Shown here piece by piece: positions 4,967 to 11,762 of a stretch of 11,762 nt of DNA. Every line of letters begins with the position of its first letter. Positions within the stretch are counted from its first letter, which is position 1. Both the position numbers and the translations under genes were made by a program. The notes beneath the pieces are model-generated. The model ran no database searches and was not told the DNA's origin. It worked only from the letters and a program-made list of their open reading frames with translations. The DNA lies in assembly GCA_026193555.1 (NCBI GenBank), contig JAPHUU010000073.1:1-11762 (forward strand), written 5' to 3'. The stretch is from Rhodanobacter sp. (lineage in GTDB: Bacteria > Pseudomonadota > Gammaproteobacteria > Xanthomonadales > Rhodanobacteraceae).

Positions 4967-6676
4967 ATGGACATTGCAGCAGACCCGGATGAGCCAAACG
5001 AACACATTGCATCCATCGAGCGAAGGATCGCATTACTGGAAGCCGACCTCGAAATAGCCTTGCAAGCTGGTCAACAGCTCTCCAATGGCGGTGACCGCAG
5101 CATGGCAGACATGCGCAACATCACCATACGCAGGGACGCCGAAGCGAAAATCAGGCGACAGACCCAGCTCTACGCCTCCCTGTCGCGGTGCAATGAGGCC
5201 ATCGCACGCTGCACCAGCGTGGAGGCACTGTTCCAAGAGCTGTGCCGCGTCGCAGTGCAATACGGCGGCATGCAGATAGCGTGGATCGGCCAGATCGATC
5301 CCGACACCCGATTGCTCTGGCCGGTTGCCAGCGCTGGCGATCAGGCCGCCGGCTATCTCGACGGCATTGAAATATCGCTGGATGCCGGCAGCCCTTTCGG
5401 GCAGGGCCCGGTCGGTATCGCCGTTCGAGAGGAGCAACCGGCCTGGTTCGAGGATTTCCAGAACGATCCGCGCACCGCACCCTGGCATGAGCGCTGCGCC
5501 CGCTTCGGCTTGATCGCTGGCGCCGCGCTGCCGCTACGCTGCAGCGGTGCCGTGATCGCTGTTGTTGCCCTGTACGCCGGCCTGGCCAGAGTCTTTGACG
5601 AGGCTACGCGCGATCTGCTGGAACGGATGGCGGCAGATGTCGGTTTCGCGCTCGAAAAATTCGAACATGCGGCCGCGCGTGCGCAGGCACTGAACGAACT
5701 GCGCGAGTCCGAACAGCGCTATCGCGGCCTGGTCGAACAATCCATTGCCGGGGTCTACCTGATCCAGGATGAGGAACTGGTCTATGTGAATCCGCGCATG
5801 GCTGAAATGCTGGGTTATGACGCGGCGGAAGAACTGCTCGGACAGAACCCGCTGGTGATCGTCGCAGAAAAGGATCGCGGCAAGGTTGCCGAGAACATTC
5901 GCCTGCGCATCGACGGCGACGTCGATCGCCTCGGCTACAGCTTCAAGGCCCTCTGCAAACATGGCAGCACGATCGATATCGGTGCCCACGGCGCACGCGC
6001 GACATACCGGGGCAGACCCGCGATCATCGGCATGATGCAGGACATTACCGAGAAGGTACGCACCGAAGAGCTGACCAGGCGGCATATGGCACAACTGGAA
6101 TCGGCATTCATGAGTACGGTGCAGATGGCCACCAACCTGACCGACGTGCGCGATTCGTACACCTCCGGCCATGCGCGACGGGTCGGCGAAATCGCGGCGG
6201 TGATTGGCGCCGAGATCGGGTTCGATGCTCGCCAGCAGCAGGGTTTGCTGGTGGCAGGCAGCCTGCACGATATCGGCAAGATCACTATCCCGATGGAGAT
6301 TCTCTGCAACCTGGACCCACTCACCCCGGTCGAACGGGAACTGATCCGCAAGCATCCCCGAACAGGCTACGACATCCTCAAGGGAATCGACCTTCCCTGG
6401 CCGGTCGCCGAGGTCGCGTACCAGCACCACGAACGCATGGACGGCAGCGGCTATCCGCAGGGCCTCCGAGGCGATGACATCATCATCGAGGCACGCATAG
6501 TAATGGTGGCCGATGTGGTCGAATCGATGTCGCAGGCCCGGCCTTACCGCCTTGGACTGGGTATCGACAGAGCACTGGCCGAAATCGAACGAGGCATCGG
6601 CACCCTCTACGACGCCGTCGTTGCTGGCGCGTGTCTGCGGCTGTTTCGGAACAGCGGCTTCGCTCTGCCGGAGTAA
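4967..6676 (+). CDS. GAF-PAS-HD-GYP cyclic-di-GMP phosphodiesterase (signalling protein)
   Basis: This is a 569-residue cytoplasmic sensor-effector with no signal peptide or membrane segment. A short helical, probably coiled-coil N-terminus (about 13-40) leads to a GAF domain (about 67-230), a PAS domain (about 245-365, starting ESEQRYRGLVEQS and ending MMQDITEK), and a C-terminal HD-GYP domain (about 380-565). The metal and substrate residues are intact: H402, the HDIGK motif at 434-438, H463, H487 and H488, GYP at 495-497, and D516 in VADVVESM. HD-GYP domains of this kind hydrolyse cyclic di-GMP, in many cases to GMP, so an active enzyme is expected. The signals sensed by GAF and PAS cannot be read from sequence. 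The ATG is supported by AGGA at 4957-4960. The gene follows cysB on the same strand after 344 bases and converges on cysH 99 bases away with no clear terminator between. Its link to sulfur metabolism is by position only. Confidence 0.93.
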   Translation: MDIAADPDEPNEHIASIERRIALLEADLEIALQAGQQLSNGGDRSMADMRNITIRRDAEAKIRRQTQLYASLSRCNEAIARCTSVEALFQELCRVAVQYGGMQIAWIGQIDPDTRLLWPVASAGDQAAGYLDGIEISLDAGSPFGQGPVGIAVREEQPAWFEDFQNDPRTAPWHERCARFGLIAGAALPLRCSGAVIAVVALYAGLARVFDEATRDLLERMAADVGFALEKFEHAAARAQALNELRESEQRYRGLVEQSIAGVYLIQDEELVYVNPRMAEMLGYDAAEELLGQNPLVIVAEKDRGKVAENIRLRIDGDVDRLGYSFKALCKHGSTIDIGAHGARATYRGRPAIIGMMQDITEKVRTEELTRRHMAQLESAFMSTVQMATNLTDVRDSYTSGHARRVGEIAAVIGAEIGFDARQQQGLLVAGSLHDIGKITIPMEILCNLDPLTPVERELIRKHPRTGYDILKGIDLPWPVAEVAYQHHERMDGSGYPQGLRGDDIIIEARIVMVADVVESMSQARPYRLGLGIDRALAEIERGIGTLYDAVVAGACLRLFRNSGFALPE

Positions 6677-6775
6677 GTCGCCGGCCACAACTCAAGTGCC
6701 CCCGCCGTGACGGGCATCTGCCCCCAAACTTCGCGTGCGACCTTGAACGGACCCCGGGTGCTGCCAGCGGACTCG

Positions 6776-7498
6776 TCACGCGATGCCGTGCAGCCCGCAT
6801 TCGCGTTTGAGCCCGAAGAAGCGGGTGTCCTCGACATCCATGCCGGGCTCCCAACGCCGACTGGTATGACGGTCGCCGATCGACACATAGCCCTGCTCCC
6901 ACAGCGGGTGATATGGAAGGCGGTGGCGGGCGAGGTAGCGGCCGACGTCGTGGTCGCTCCAGTCGGCCAGCGGATGCAGTTTCCAGCGACCGTTGCGGTG
7001 TTCGAGCACGTCGATCACCGCCCGGCTGCGCGACTGCTGCCGGCGCAACCCGGCGATCCAGCTGCCCGCCTTCAGCTCGCTCAGGGCACGCTGCATCGGC
7101 TCGACCTTGCGCAGCTGGTTGTAGCGGTCGATGCCGGTCACTCCCTGCTCCCACAGCCGTCCATGGCGCGCTTCCATCCAGGCAGGACTGAGCATCGGGC
7201 GATGGACCTTGAGGTTCAGTGCCAGCCGCTCGCTCAGTTCGTCGACGAAACGGTAGGTCTCTGCAAACAGGTAGTCGGTATCGATCAGCACCACCGGGAT
7301 ATCCGGCAGCTGCCGCGTCACCATGTGCAGCGAGACGGCCGCCTGCGCGCCGAAACTGGACGACAGCACGTGCTCGCCGGGGAGGTTTTCCAGCGCCCAG
7401 GCCACCCGCTGCTCGGCGCTGAGCGGTGCCAGCTTGGCGTTCAGTGCGGCCAGCGCCTGCGGCTCGGGCGCCGACGATTCGATACGCCGCGCGCTCAC
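6776..7498 (-). CDS. cysH: Phosphoadenosine phosphosulfate (PAPS) reductase
   Basis: CysH reduces PAPS to sulfite and adenosine 3',5'-bisphosphate using thioredoxin or glutaredoxin. The product has 240 residues (E. coli 244). SSSFGAQ at 46-52 is the nucleotide-binding loop of the adenine-nucleotide hydrolase fold. [16 protein letters not shown] and the C-terminal ECGLH (catalytic C234) are diagnostic. C234 is the only cysteine, so the CC...CxxC pattern that holds an iron-sulfur cluster in APS reductases is absent. This predicts PAPS as substrate and hence a need for an APS kinase (cysC or a cysNC fusion) elsewhere. The start is a GTG whose bases overlap the cysI stop (GTGA, 4-base overlap), with no separate ribosome site, implying translation coupled to cysI. 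Last gene of the cysJ-cysI-cysH operon, it converges on the HD-GYP gene. The frame stays open upstream inside cysI to 7768, but that extension has no family match. Confidence 0.94.
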   Translation of the reverse strand: MSARRIESSAPEPQALAALNAKLAPLSAEQRVAWALENLPGEHVLSSSFGAQAAVSLHMVTRQLPDIPVVLIDTDYLFAETYRFVDELSERLALNLKVHRPMLSPAWMEARHGRLWEQGVTGIDRYNQLRKVEPMQRALSELKAGSWIAGLRRQQSRSRAVIDVLEHRNGRWKLHPLADWSDHDVGRYLARHRLPYHPLWEQGYVSIGDRHTSRRWEPGMDVEDTRFFGLKRECGLHGIA

Positions 7499-9186
7499 GC
7501 CAGCACCGTGGCGGCGATGCGCCGCGACGGCAGTGGTGCGAGGATCCCGCTGCGCAGCAGGAAATCGCCGAAGCCCTCGCCTTCCGCGCGCTCGGCGGCA
7601 TAGCGCGCGAACAACGGATCGAGCGCATCGAGAATCGCCGCCTCGTCGATGTTCTCGCGATAGACCTGGTTCAGCCGCTGGCCGCTGAAATCGGCACCGA
7701 GGCGCAGGTCGTAGCGACCCGGGCCGCGCCCGACCAGTGCGATCTCGCCCAGGTACGGCCGCGAGCAACCGTTGGGGCAGCCGGACAGGCGCAGCAGGAT
7801 CGGCGCTTCGTCCAGGCCGTGGCGCTCCAGCGCCGCTTGCAGCTTCGACAGCAGGTTCGGCAGGTAGCGCTCGCTCTCGGCCATCGCCAGGCCGCAGGTG
7901 GGCATCGCCACGCAGGCCACCGCATGGCGACGGATGCCGCTTTGCTGGCGATAGCCATCCAGACCGTGCGCGGCCACGATCGTGTCGATGCGCGCGCGGT
8001 CGGCCGCGGCCACATTCGCCACGATCAGGTTCTGGTTGCAGGTGAGGCGGAAGTCGCCGCTGTGCACCTTCGCCAGTTCGCGCAGGCCGGTCAGCCCGCG
8101 ACGCTCGCCGACATCGGCGAGACGGCCGGACTCGATCTGCAGGGTGAGATGCCAGAGGCCGTCGTGGCCTTCGATCCAGCCGTAGCGGTCGCCGTTGTGG
8201 TCGAACTGGAACGGCTGCGCCGGCTGCAGCGCAAAGCCGAGGCGTGATTGCAGCTCGGTGACGAAGGCCTCCAGTCCGCGATGGTCGAGGGTGTACTTCA
8301 GCCGCGCATGCTTGCGCTCGCTGCGGTTGCCCCAGTCGCGCTGTACCGTGACCACGGCCTCGGCGACTGCAGACAGCTGCTCCGGCTGCACGAAGCCGAC
8401 CACATCGGCCAGCCGCGGATAGGTGGTCGCATCGCCGTGACTGGCACCCATGCCGCCGCCGATCGCCACATTGAAGCCGCGCAGCCTGCCCTGCTCGATG
8501 ATCGCGATCAGGCCCAGATCCTGGGCGAATACGTCGACGTCGTTGAGCGGCGGAATCGCCAGCCCGATCTTGAACTTGCGCGGCAGGTAGGTGGGGCCGT
8601 ACAGCGGCTCCTGCTCTTCGCCCACCAGCTGCTCGCCATCCAGCCAGATTTCATGGTACGCCCGCGTCTTCGGCGCGAGGTCCTCGGACAGCTTCGCCGC
8701 CCACGCGTAGGTGATCGCGTGCGCCGGCGACTCGACCGGGTTGGCGCTGCTGACCACATTGCGCACCACGTCGCCGCAGGCCGCGATGGTGGTAGCCAGC
8801 GCGTGGTGGATCGCCGCGATGGTGGGTTTGAGCTTGCGCTTGATGATGCCGTGCCACTGGAAGGTCTGGCGGGTGGTGATGCGCAACGTGCCGTTGGCGT
8901 GCTCGCGGGCGATCTGGTCGAACACCAGCCACTGCGCCGGCGTCACCACACCGCCTGGCAGGCGCGCGCGCAGCATGAAGGAGTATGCCGGCTCCAGCTT
9001 CTGCCGGCGGCGTTCGTCGCGCAGGTCGCGGTCGTCCTGCTGGTAGCTGCCGTGGAACTTCAGCAGCTTGCCGTCATCCTCGCTGATCGCGCCGGTGATC
9101 GGGTCGGCCAGTCCTTCGGCGATGCCGCCGCGCAGGAATCGGCTGACGGCCTTGGTGTGTTCGAAATCGGAAAGTGGCGTGGTCAT
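7495..9186 (-). CDS. cysI: Sulfite reductase (NADPH) hemoprotein, beta subunit
   Basis: CysI is the catalytic subunit that reduces sulfite to sulfide with six electrons passed on from CysJ. It carries siroheme bridged to a 4Fe-4S cluster. The product has 563 residues (E. coli 570). The four cluster cysteines are present as ACVAMPTC (C425, C431) and GCPNGC (C470, C474), offset by nine from E. coli C434, C440, C479 and C483. Other family landmarks are [12 protein letters not shown] near the N-terminus, [18 protein letters not shown] and YLPRKFKIG. The ATG at 9186 follows the cysJ stop after one base (TGACATG) with no good Shine-Dalgarno sequence, so translation is probably coupled to cysJ. An ATG four codons upstream at 9198 overlaps the cysJ end and cannot be excluded. 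Function depends on siroheme from CysG, encoded about 6 kb away in the same window. Confidence 0.96.
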   Translation of the reverse strand: MTTPLSDFEHTKAVSRFLRGGIAEGLADPITGAISEDDGKLLKFHGSYQQDDRDLRDERRRQKLEPAYSFMLRARLPGGVVTPAQWLVFDQIAREHANGTLRITTRQTFQWHGIIKRKLKPTIAAIHHALATTIAACGDVVRNVVSSANPVESPAHAITYAWAAKLSEDLAPKTRAYHEIWLDGEQLVGEEQEPLYGPTYLPRKFKIGLAIPPLNDVDVFAQDLGLIAIIEQGRLRGFNVAIGGGMGASHGDATTYPRLADVVGFVQPEQLSAVAEAVVTVQRDWGNRSERKHARLKYTLDHRGLEAFVTELQSRLGFALQPAQPFQFDHNGDRYGWIEGHDGLWHLTLQIESGRLADVGERRGLTGLRELAKVHSGDFRLTCNQNLIVANVAAADRARIDTIVAAHGLDGYRQQSGIRRHAVACVAMPTCGLAMAESERYLPNLLSKLQAALERHGLDEAPILLRLSGCPNGCSRPYLGEIALVGRGPGRYDLRLGADFSGQRLNQVYRENIDEAAILDALDPLFARYAAERAEGEGFGDFLLRSGILAPLPSRRIAATVLA

Positions 9187-9187
9187 G

Positions 9188-10996
9188 TCAGTACACATCG
9201 CGGGCGTAGCGGCCCTGCTGCAGGAGTTGGTCGAGCCAGGCGCTGGCGGCGTCGGGAGCAAGGCTGCCGTGTTCGGCCATGAGGTCGATCAGGGCGGCGT
9301 GCACGTCCTTCGCCATGTGGCTGGAGTCGCCGCAGACATAGAGGCAGGCACCGCCCTTGAGCCAGGCGTACAGCTCGGCGCCGCTTTCGCGCAGTCGCTG
9401 CTGGACGTGGATTCTTTGCTCCGTATCCCGCGAGAACGCCAGGTCGAGGCGATGCAGCGCGCCGCACTTCAGCGCCTCCTGCCACTCGGTCTGGTAGAGG
9501 AAGTCCTGCGCGAAATGGCGGTTGCCGAAGAACAACCAGTTGCGACCGCTGGCGCCGGTCTCCGCGCGCTCCTGCACGAAGGCGCGAAACGGTGCCACGC
9601 CGGTACCGGGACCGATCATGATGATGTCGCGCGCCGGATCGGCCGGCAGCCGGAAACGCTCGTTGGATTCGATGAAAACCGGCAGCGTGCCGTCCTCGTT
9701 CGTCGCCGCCAGGAAGCTGGACGCGGCGCCCCAGTGCTGGCTGCCGTGTGCCTGATAGTCGACGACCGCCACGGTCGCATGCACTTCCTCGCCCACCGCC
9801 CTGGAGCTGGAGGCGATCGAGTACAGCCGCGGGGACAGTGGACGCAGCGCGGCCAGCAACGCTTCCGGCTCCCATGCCTGCGGATAGTGGCGCAGCAGGT
9901 CAATCGGCTGATCGCGTGCCAGCAGCACCGCAAGCTCTGCTACCCGCTCCGGGCGCAGCAGGTCGATCAGCGCGGCATGCTTCCCGGCCTCGGCCAGGGC
10001 CTTCACGAACGGCCGGCTGAGCCGGGTGATCTCGCGTTCGGCGGTCAGCCAACGCCGCAGCGGCAGCGTGCGGCCCTGATGGGTAACCTCGCGCTCGCCA
10101 TCCATCTGCAACGCGTCCAGCCATTGCGCGACCAGTGCGGACGGATTGCGCGGCCACACGCCCAGCGCATCGCCGGGCTGGTAATGCAGGCCCGAGCCTT
10201 CCAGCGACAGCTCCAGATGACGCACCTCGCGCTCGCTGCCGCGTGCCACGATGCACTGGTTGGCCAGCACGGCGGCAGCGAACGGGTTGTCGCGCGTGTG
10301 GATGGCCTGATTCGACACCGCGTGCAGCGGGGTGATCCGCGCTGCCGACAGGTTGGTCTTGAACGCCTCGCGCGCCTGCTCCAGTGCGGTATCCAGCCAC
10401 GGCGTGGCGACCGTTTCCACATCCACGTCAGCCTCGCCCAGCGGGGCAAGACGCGTAGCGCCAAGTTCTGCCAGTCGCGCGTCGAGCTGGCGGCCGATCG
10501 CGCAGAACAGCGGATAGCTGGAATCGCCCAGGCCGAGCACGCTGAACTGCAGCGTCGGCAACTTCGGTGCACGTTTGCCCGCGATGAACTCGACCAGTCC
10601 GCGCGCATCGTCCGGCGGCTCGCCCTCACCCTGGGTGCTGATCACCAGCGCGAGGTAACGCTCCTGCGCCAGCTCGCGCTGGGGATAGGCGTCGGCGCGC
10701 AGCAAGCGTACCGGCAGCCCCGCCTCGCTGCTGCGCCGGGCCAGCTGTTCGGCCAGACGCCTGGCGTTACCGGTCTGGCTGCCGTAGACGATGGTCAGCC
10801 GTGGCGCCGCCTCGGCCCCGCTGGCCGCCTTGACCGGGGCGCCGCTGCGCTGCGCGTGCACTGCCAATGACGCACTCCACGCGGCGACCCAGCAAAGGTC
10901 TGCCGGGCTCAAACCGTCGACCAGTTGCACCAGCTGGGACAGCTTGCCTGCATCCAGCGTGGTTGCCGGCAGATCCGGCACAGCGACAGCGTTCAC
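9188..10996 (-). CDS. cysJ: Sulfite reductase (NADPH) flavoprotein, alpha subunit
   Basis: CysJ takes electrons from NADPH through FAD and FMN to the CysI hemoprotein. The product has 602 residues (E. coli 599). An N-terminal flavodoxin domain (about 65-210) has the FMN loop GSQTGNA at 72-78, [11 protein letters not shown] and [13 protein letters not shown]. The FAD-binding domain with its helical insert (about 230-455) has RLYS at 390-393. The NADPH domain has [10 protein letters not shown] from 462, [25 protein letters not shown] and the terminal YARDVY with its closing tyrosine, as in the family. The start is a GTG at 10994-10996, fixed by AGGAA at 11003-11007; a nearby ATG (10998-11000) is out of frame and stops after one more codon. 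First gene of the cysJIH operon, it is divergent from the TauE-like exporter gene and has a met-box-like operator just upstream of its ribosome site. Confidence 0.96.
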   Translation of the reverse strand: MNAVAVPDLPATTLDAGKLSQLVQLVDGLSPADLCWVAAWSASLAVHAQRSGAPVKAASGAEAAPRLTIVYGSQTGNARRLAEQLARRSSEAGLPVRLLRADAYPQRELAQERYLALVISTQGEGEPPDDARGLVEFIAGKRAPKLPTLQFSVLGLGDSSYPLFCAIGRQLDARLAELGATRLAPLGEADVDVETVATPWLDTALEQAREAFKTNLSAARITPLHAVSNQAIHTRDNPFAAAVLANQCIVARGSEREVRHLELSLEGSGLHYQPGDALGVWPRNPSALVAQWLDALQMDGEREVTHQGRTLPLRRWLTAEREITRLSRPFVKALAEAGKHAALIDLLRPERVAELAVLLARDQPIDLLRHYPQAWEPEALLAALRPLSPRLYSIASSSRAVGEEVHATVAVVDYQAHGSQHWGAASSFLAATNEDGTLPVFIESNERFRLPADPARDIIMIGPGTGVAPFRAFVQERAETGASGRNWLFFGNRHFAQDFLYQTEWQEALKCGALHRLDLAFSRDTEQRIHVQQRLRESGAELYAWLKGGACLYVCGDSSHMAKDVHAALIDLMAEHGSLAPDAASAWLDQLLQQGRYARDVY

Positions 10997-11002
10997 GGCA
11001 TC

Positions 11003-11007
11003 TTCCT
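11003..11007 (-). promoter_or_regulatory. Ribosome binding site that sets the GTG start of cysJ
   Basis: AGGAA on the minus strand, 6 bases before the GTG at 10996. It lies against the operator arm at 11008, so a bound regulator could also hinder promoter clearance here. Confidence 0.6.
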
Positions 11008-11037
11008 TTTGGACGTCTGGACTTCTTGGCGTCCAAA
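11008..11037. promoter_or_regulatory. Dyad-symmetric operator with three tandem met-box-like sites between cysJ and tauE
   Basis: TTTGGACG (11008-11015) and CGTCCAAA (11030-11037) form an 8-base-pair inverted repeat. Between the outer edges the sequence reads as three 8-base units: GGACGTCT (11011), GGACTTCT (11019) and TGGCGTCC (11027). The core GACGT, GACTT, GGCGT recurs every 8 bases. It has the same design as the site ahead of cysB. A weak minus-strand promoter, TTTCCA-18-TAGGTT (11060-11065, 11036-11041), would put the site over the transcription start of cysJ. The matching regulator is not in the window. Confidence 0.55.
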
Positions 11038-11135
11038 CCTAGAGGCGACTGATGCATCTTGGAAAGGATCTGTCGACATGTGCATATACCGAGGGCTCAT
11101 TTCCACGCCGCGCGGTGGCTTCCGATACTTCGTTC

Positions 11136-11762
11136 ATGCCACCTGTCCCCGAATTCCTCACCTTCGCCGCCGTCGGCGCGCTCGCCCAGCTGGTCGACGG
11201 CGCACTGGGCATGGCCTATGGCGTGGCCTCGACGGCGATGTTGCTCGGCCTGGGGCTGCCGCCGGCCGTAGCCAGTGCCAGCGTGCACTACGCGGAAACT
11301 TTTACTTGCGGCGCCTCCGGCCTCTGCCATCTGGCCGCCGGCAACGTCCGCCGGCAGCTGTTCTGGAGTCTGGTGATTCCCGGGGTGATCGGTGTGGTGA
11401 TCGGCGCCTGCGTGGTCAGCCGGGTGCCGGCGGCGTGGATGCGGCTGGCACTGACGCCGTACCTGATCGGCATGGGCCTGCTCCTGTTGCTGCGTGGCAG
11501 TCGTGCCTGCATGCACGTCAATGACGACGTGCCGCGCACGGCACCACCGCTGGGCTTGCTGGCGGGATTCGCCGATGCGGTCGCCGGCGGCGGCTGGAGT
11601 GCGTTGACGGTGACTACGCTGATCGCCCGCGGCGCCTCGCCGCGCAGGGTGATCGGCAGCGTCCATCTGGCCAAGGCGGTGGTCAGCGCGGCGGCCAGCG
11701 TCAGTTTTCTGCTGACTATCGGCGCCGGCGCCGGCACGGCGGTGTTCGGGCTGATTGCCGGC
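11136..11762 (+). CDS. TauE/SafE-family (TSUP) anion exporter, partial at right edge
   Basis: This integral inner-membrane carrier belongs to a family whose members move sulfite, sulfoacetate or other organic and sulfur anions, usually outward. 209 codons are visible before the window ends and no stop is reached; the family is usually about 240-270 residues. Hydrophobic segments lie near 7-41, 75-97, 102-119, 139-164 and 182-209. The two-fold internal repeat of the family is plain: AQLVDGALGMAYG (17-29) pairs with GFADAVAGGGWS (144-155), and SASVHYAE (47-54) with IGSVHLAK (173-180). The ATG at 11136 gives the expected N-terminus but lacks a Shine-Dalgarno sequence; an in-frame GTG seven codons upstream (11115) is an alternative. 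It is divergent from cysJ and shares its operator region, suggesting relief of excess sulfite. The substrate is inferred from context. Confidence 0.88.
   Translation, partial: MPPVPEFLTFAAVGALAQLVDGALGMAYGVASTAMLLGLGLPPAVASASVHYAETFTCGASGLCHLAAGNVRRQLFWSLVIPGVIGVVIGACVVSRVPAAWMRLALTPYLIGMGLLLLLRGSRACMHVNDDVPRTAPPLGLLAGFADAVAGGGWSALTVTTLIARGASPRRVIGSVHLAKAVVSAAASVSFLLTIGAGAGTAVFGLIAG

Noticed and set aside
5534..6688. Open frame of 384 codons on the minus strand, opposite the HD-GYP gene
   Set aside because: The plus strand encodes intact PAS and HD-GYP motifs, so this is a shadow frame.
9068..10870. Open frame of 600 codons on the plus strand, opposite cysJ and the start of cysI
   Set aside because: It is antisense to conserved CysJ and CysI sequence, has shadow-like composition and crosses two real gene boundaries.
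1..11762. Search for CRISPR arrays, tRNA or rRNA genes, toxin-antitoxin or defence operons
   Set aside because: No regularly spaced repeats, cloverleaf-like stretches or defence-type domains were seen; apart from the edge integrase, the genes are ordinary metabolic and signalling genes.

Overview
The window is a high-GC proteobacterial segment. It looks like a gammaproteobacterium of the Xanthomonadales (Rhodanobacter/Dyella-like). The basis is the CysB, CysG, CysJ and CysI relatives, which keep almost the same residue numbering as the enterobacterial proteins, the GC-rich codon use, and a CCCTCTCCCCG palindromic repeat of a kind I associate with that order. The taxonomic call is an inference, because there is no rRNA or tRNA gene here.

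Layout. At the left edge (1-470, minus) lies the N-terminal part of a tyrosine recombinase of the type usually paired with IS91-like transposases. A non-coding stretch with two hairpins (471-806) separates it from the sulfur genes. cysK (807-1748, minus) and cysG (1820-3310, minus) follow and form one transcription unit, read cysG then cysK. A 322-base divergent control region (3311-3632) lies between cysG and the plus-strand regulator gene cysB (3633-4622). After a 344-base gap comes a plus-strand gene for a GAF-PAS-HD-GYP cyclic-di-GMP phosphodiesterase (4967-6676). It converges on a minus-strand operon transcribed cysJ, cysI, cysH (10996 down to 6776), whose junctions are coupled by 1-base spacing and a 4-base overlap. 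At the right edge a TauE/SafE-type anion exporter gene (11136 to the end, plus) is divergent from cysJ and runs off the window.

How the genes work together. CysH reduces PAPS to sulfite, and the CysJ-CysI enzyme reduces sulfite to sulfide. CysG makes the siroheme that CysI needs, and CysK joins sulfide to O-acetylserine to give cysteine. CysB is the expected activator. The TauE-like carrier may export sulfite or another sulfur anion when reduction lags. The genes for sulfate activation and uptake (cysD, cysN, cysC, cysA and others) are not in this window.

Most notable signal. Both divergent control regions, cysG/cysB and cysJ/tauE, carry dyad-symmetric tandem 8-base boxes close to AGACGTCT, the MetJ 'met box'. 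One array overlaps the -10 element of an almost perfect promoter ahead of cysB. This suggests one unidentified repressor, possibly responding to methionine or S-adenosylmethionine, coordinating the cluster. I found no clearly new multi-gene system: the genes are recognisable, and the open questions concern regulation and the presence of the HD-GYP and exporter genes.
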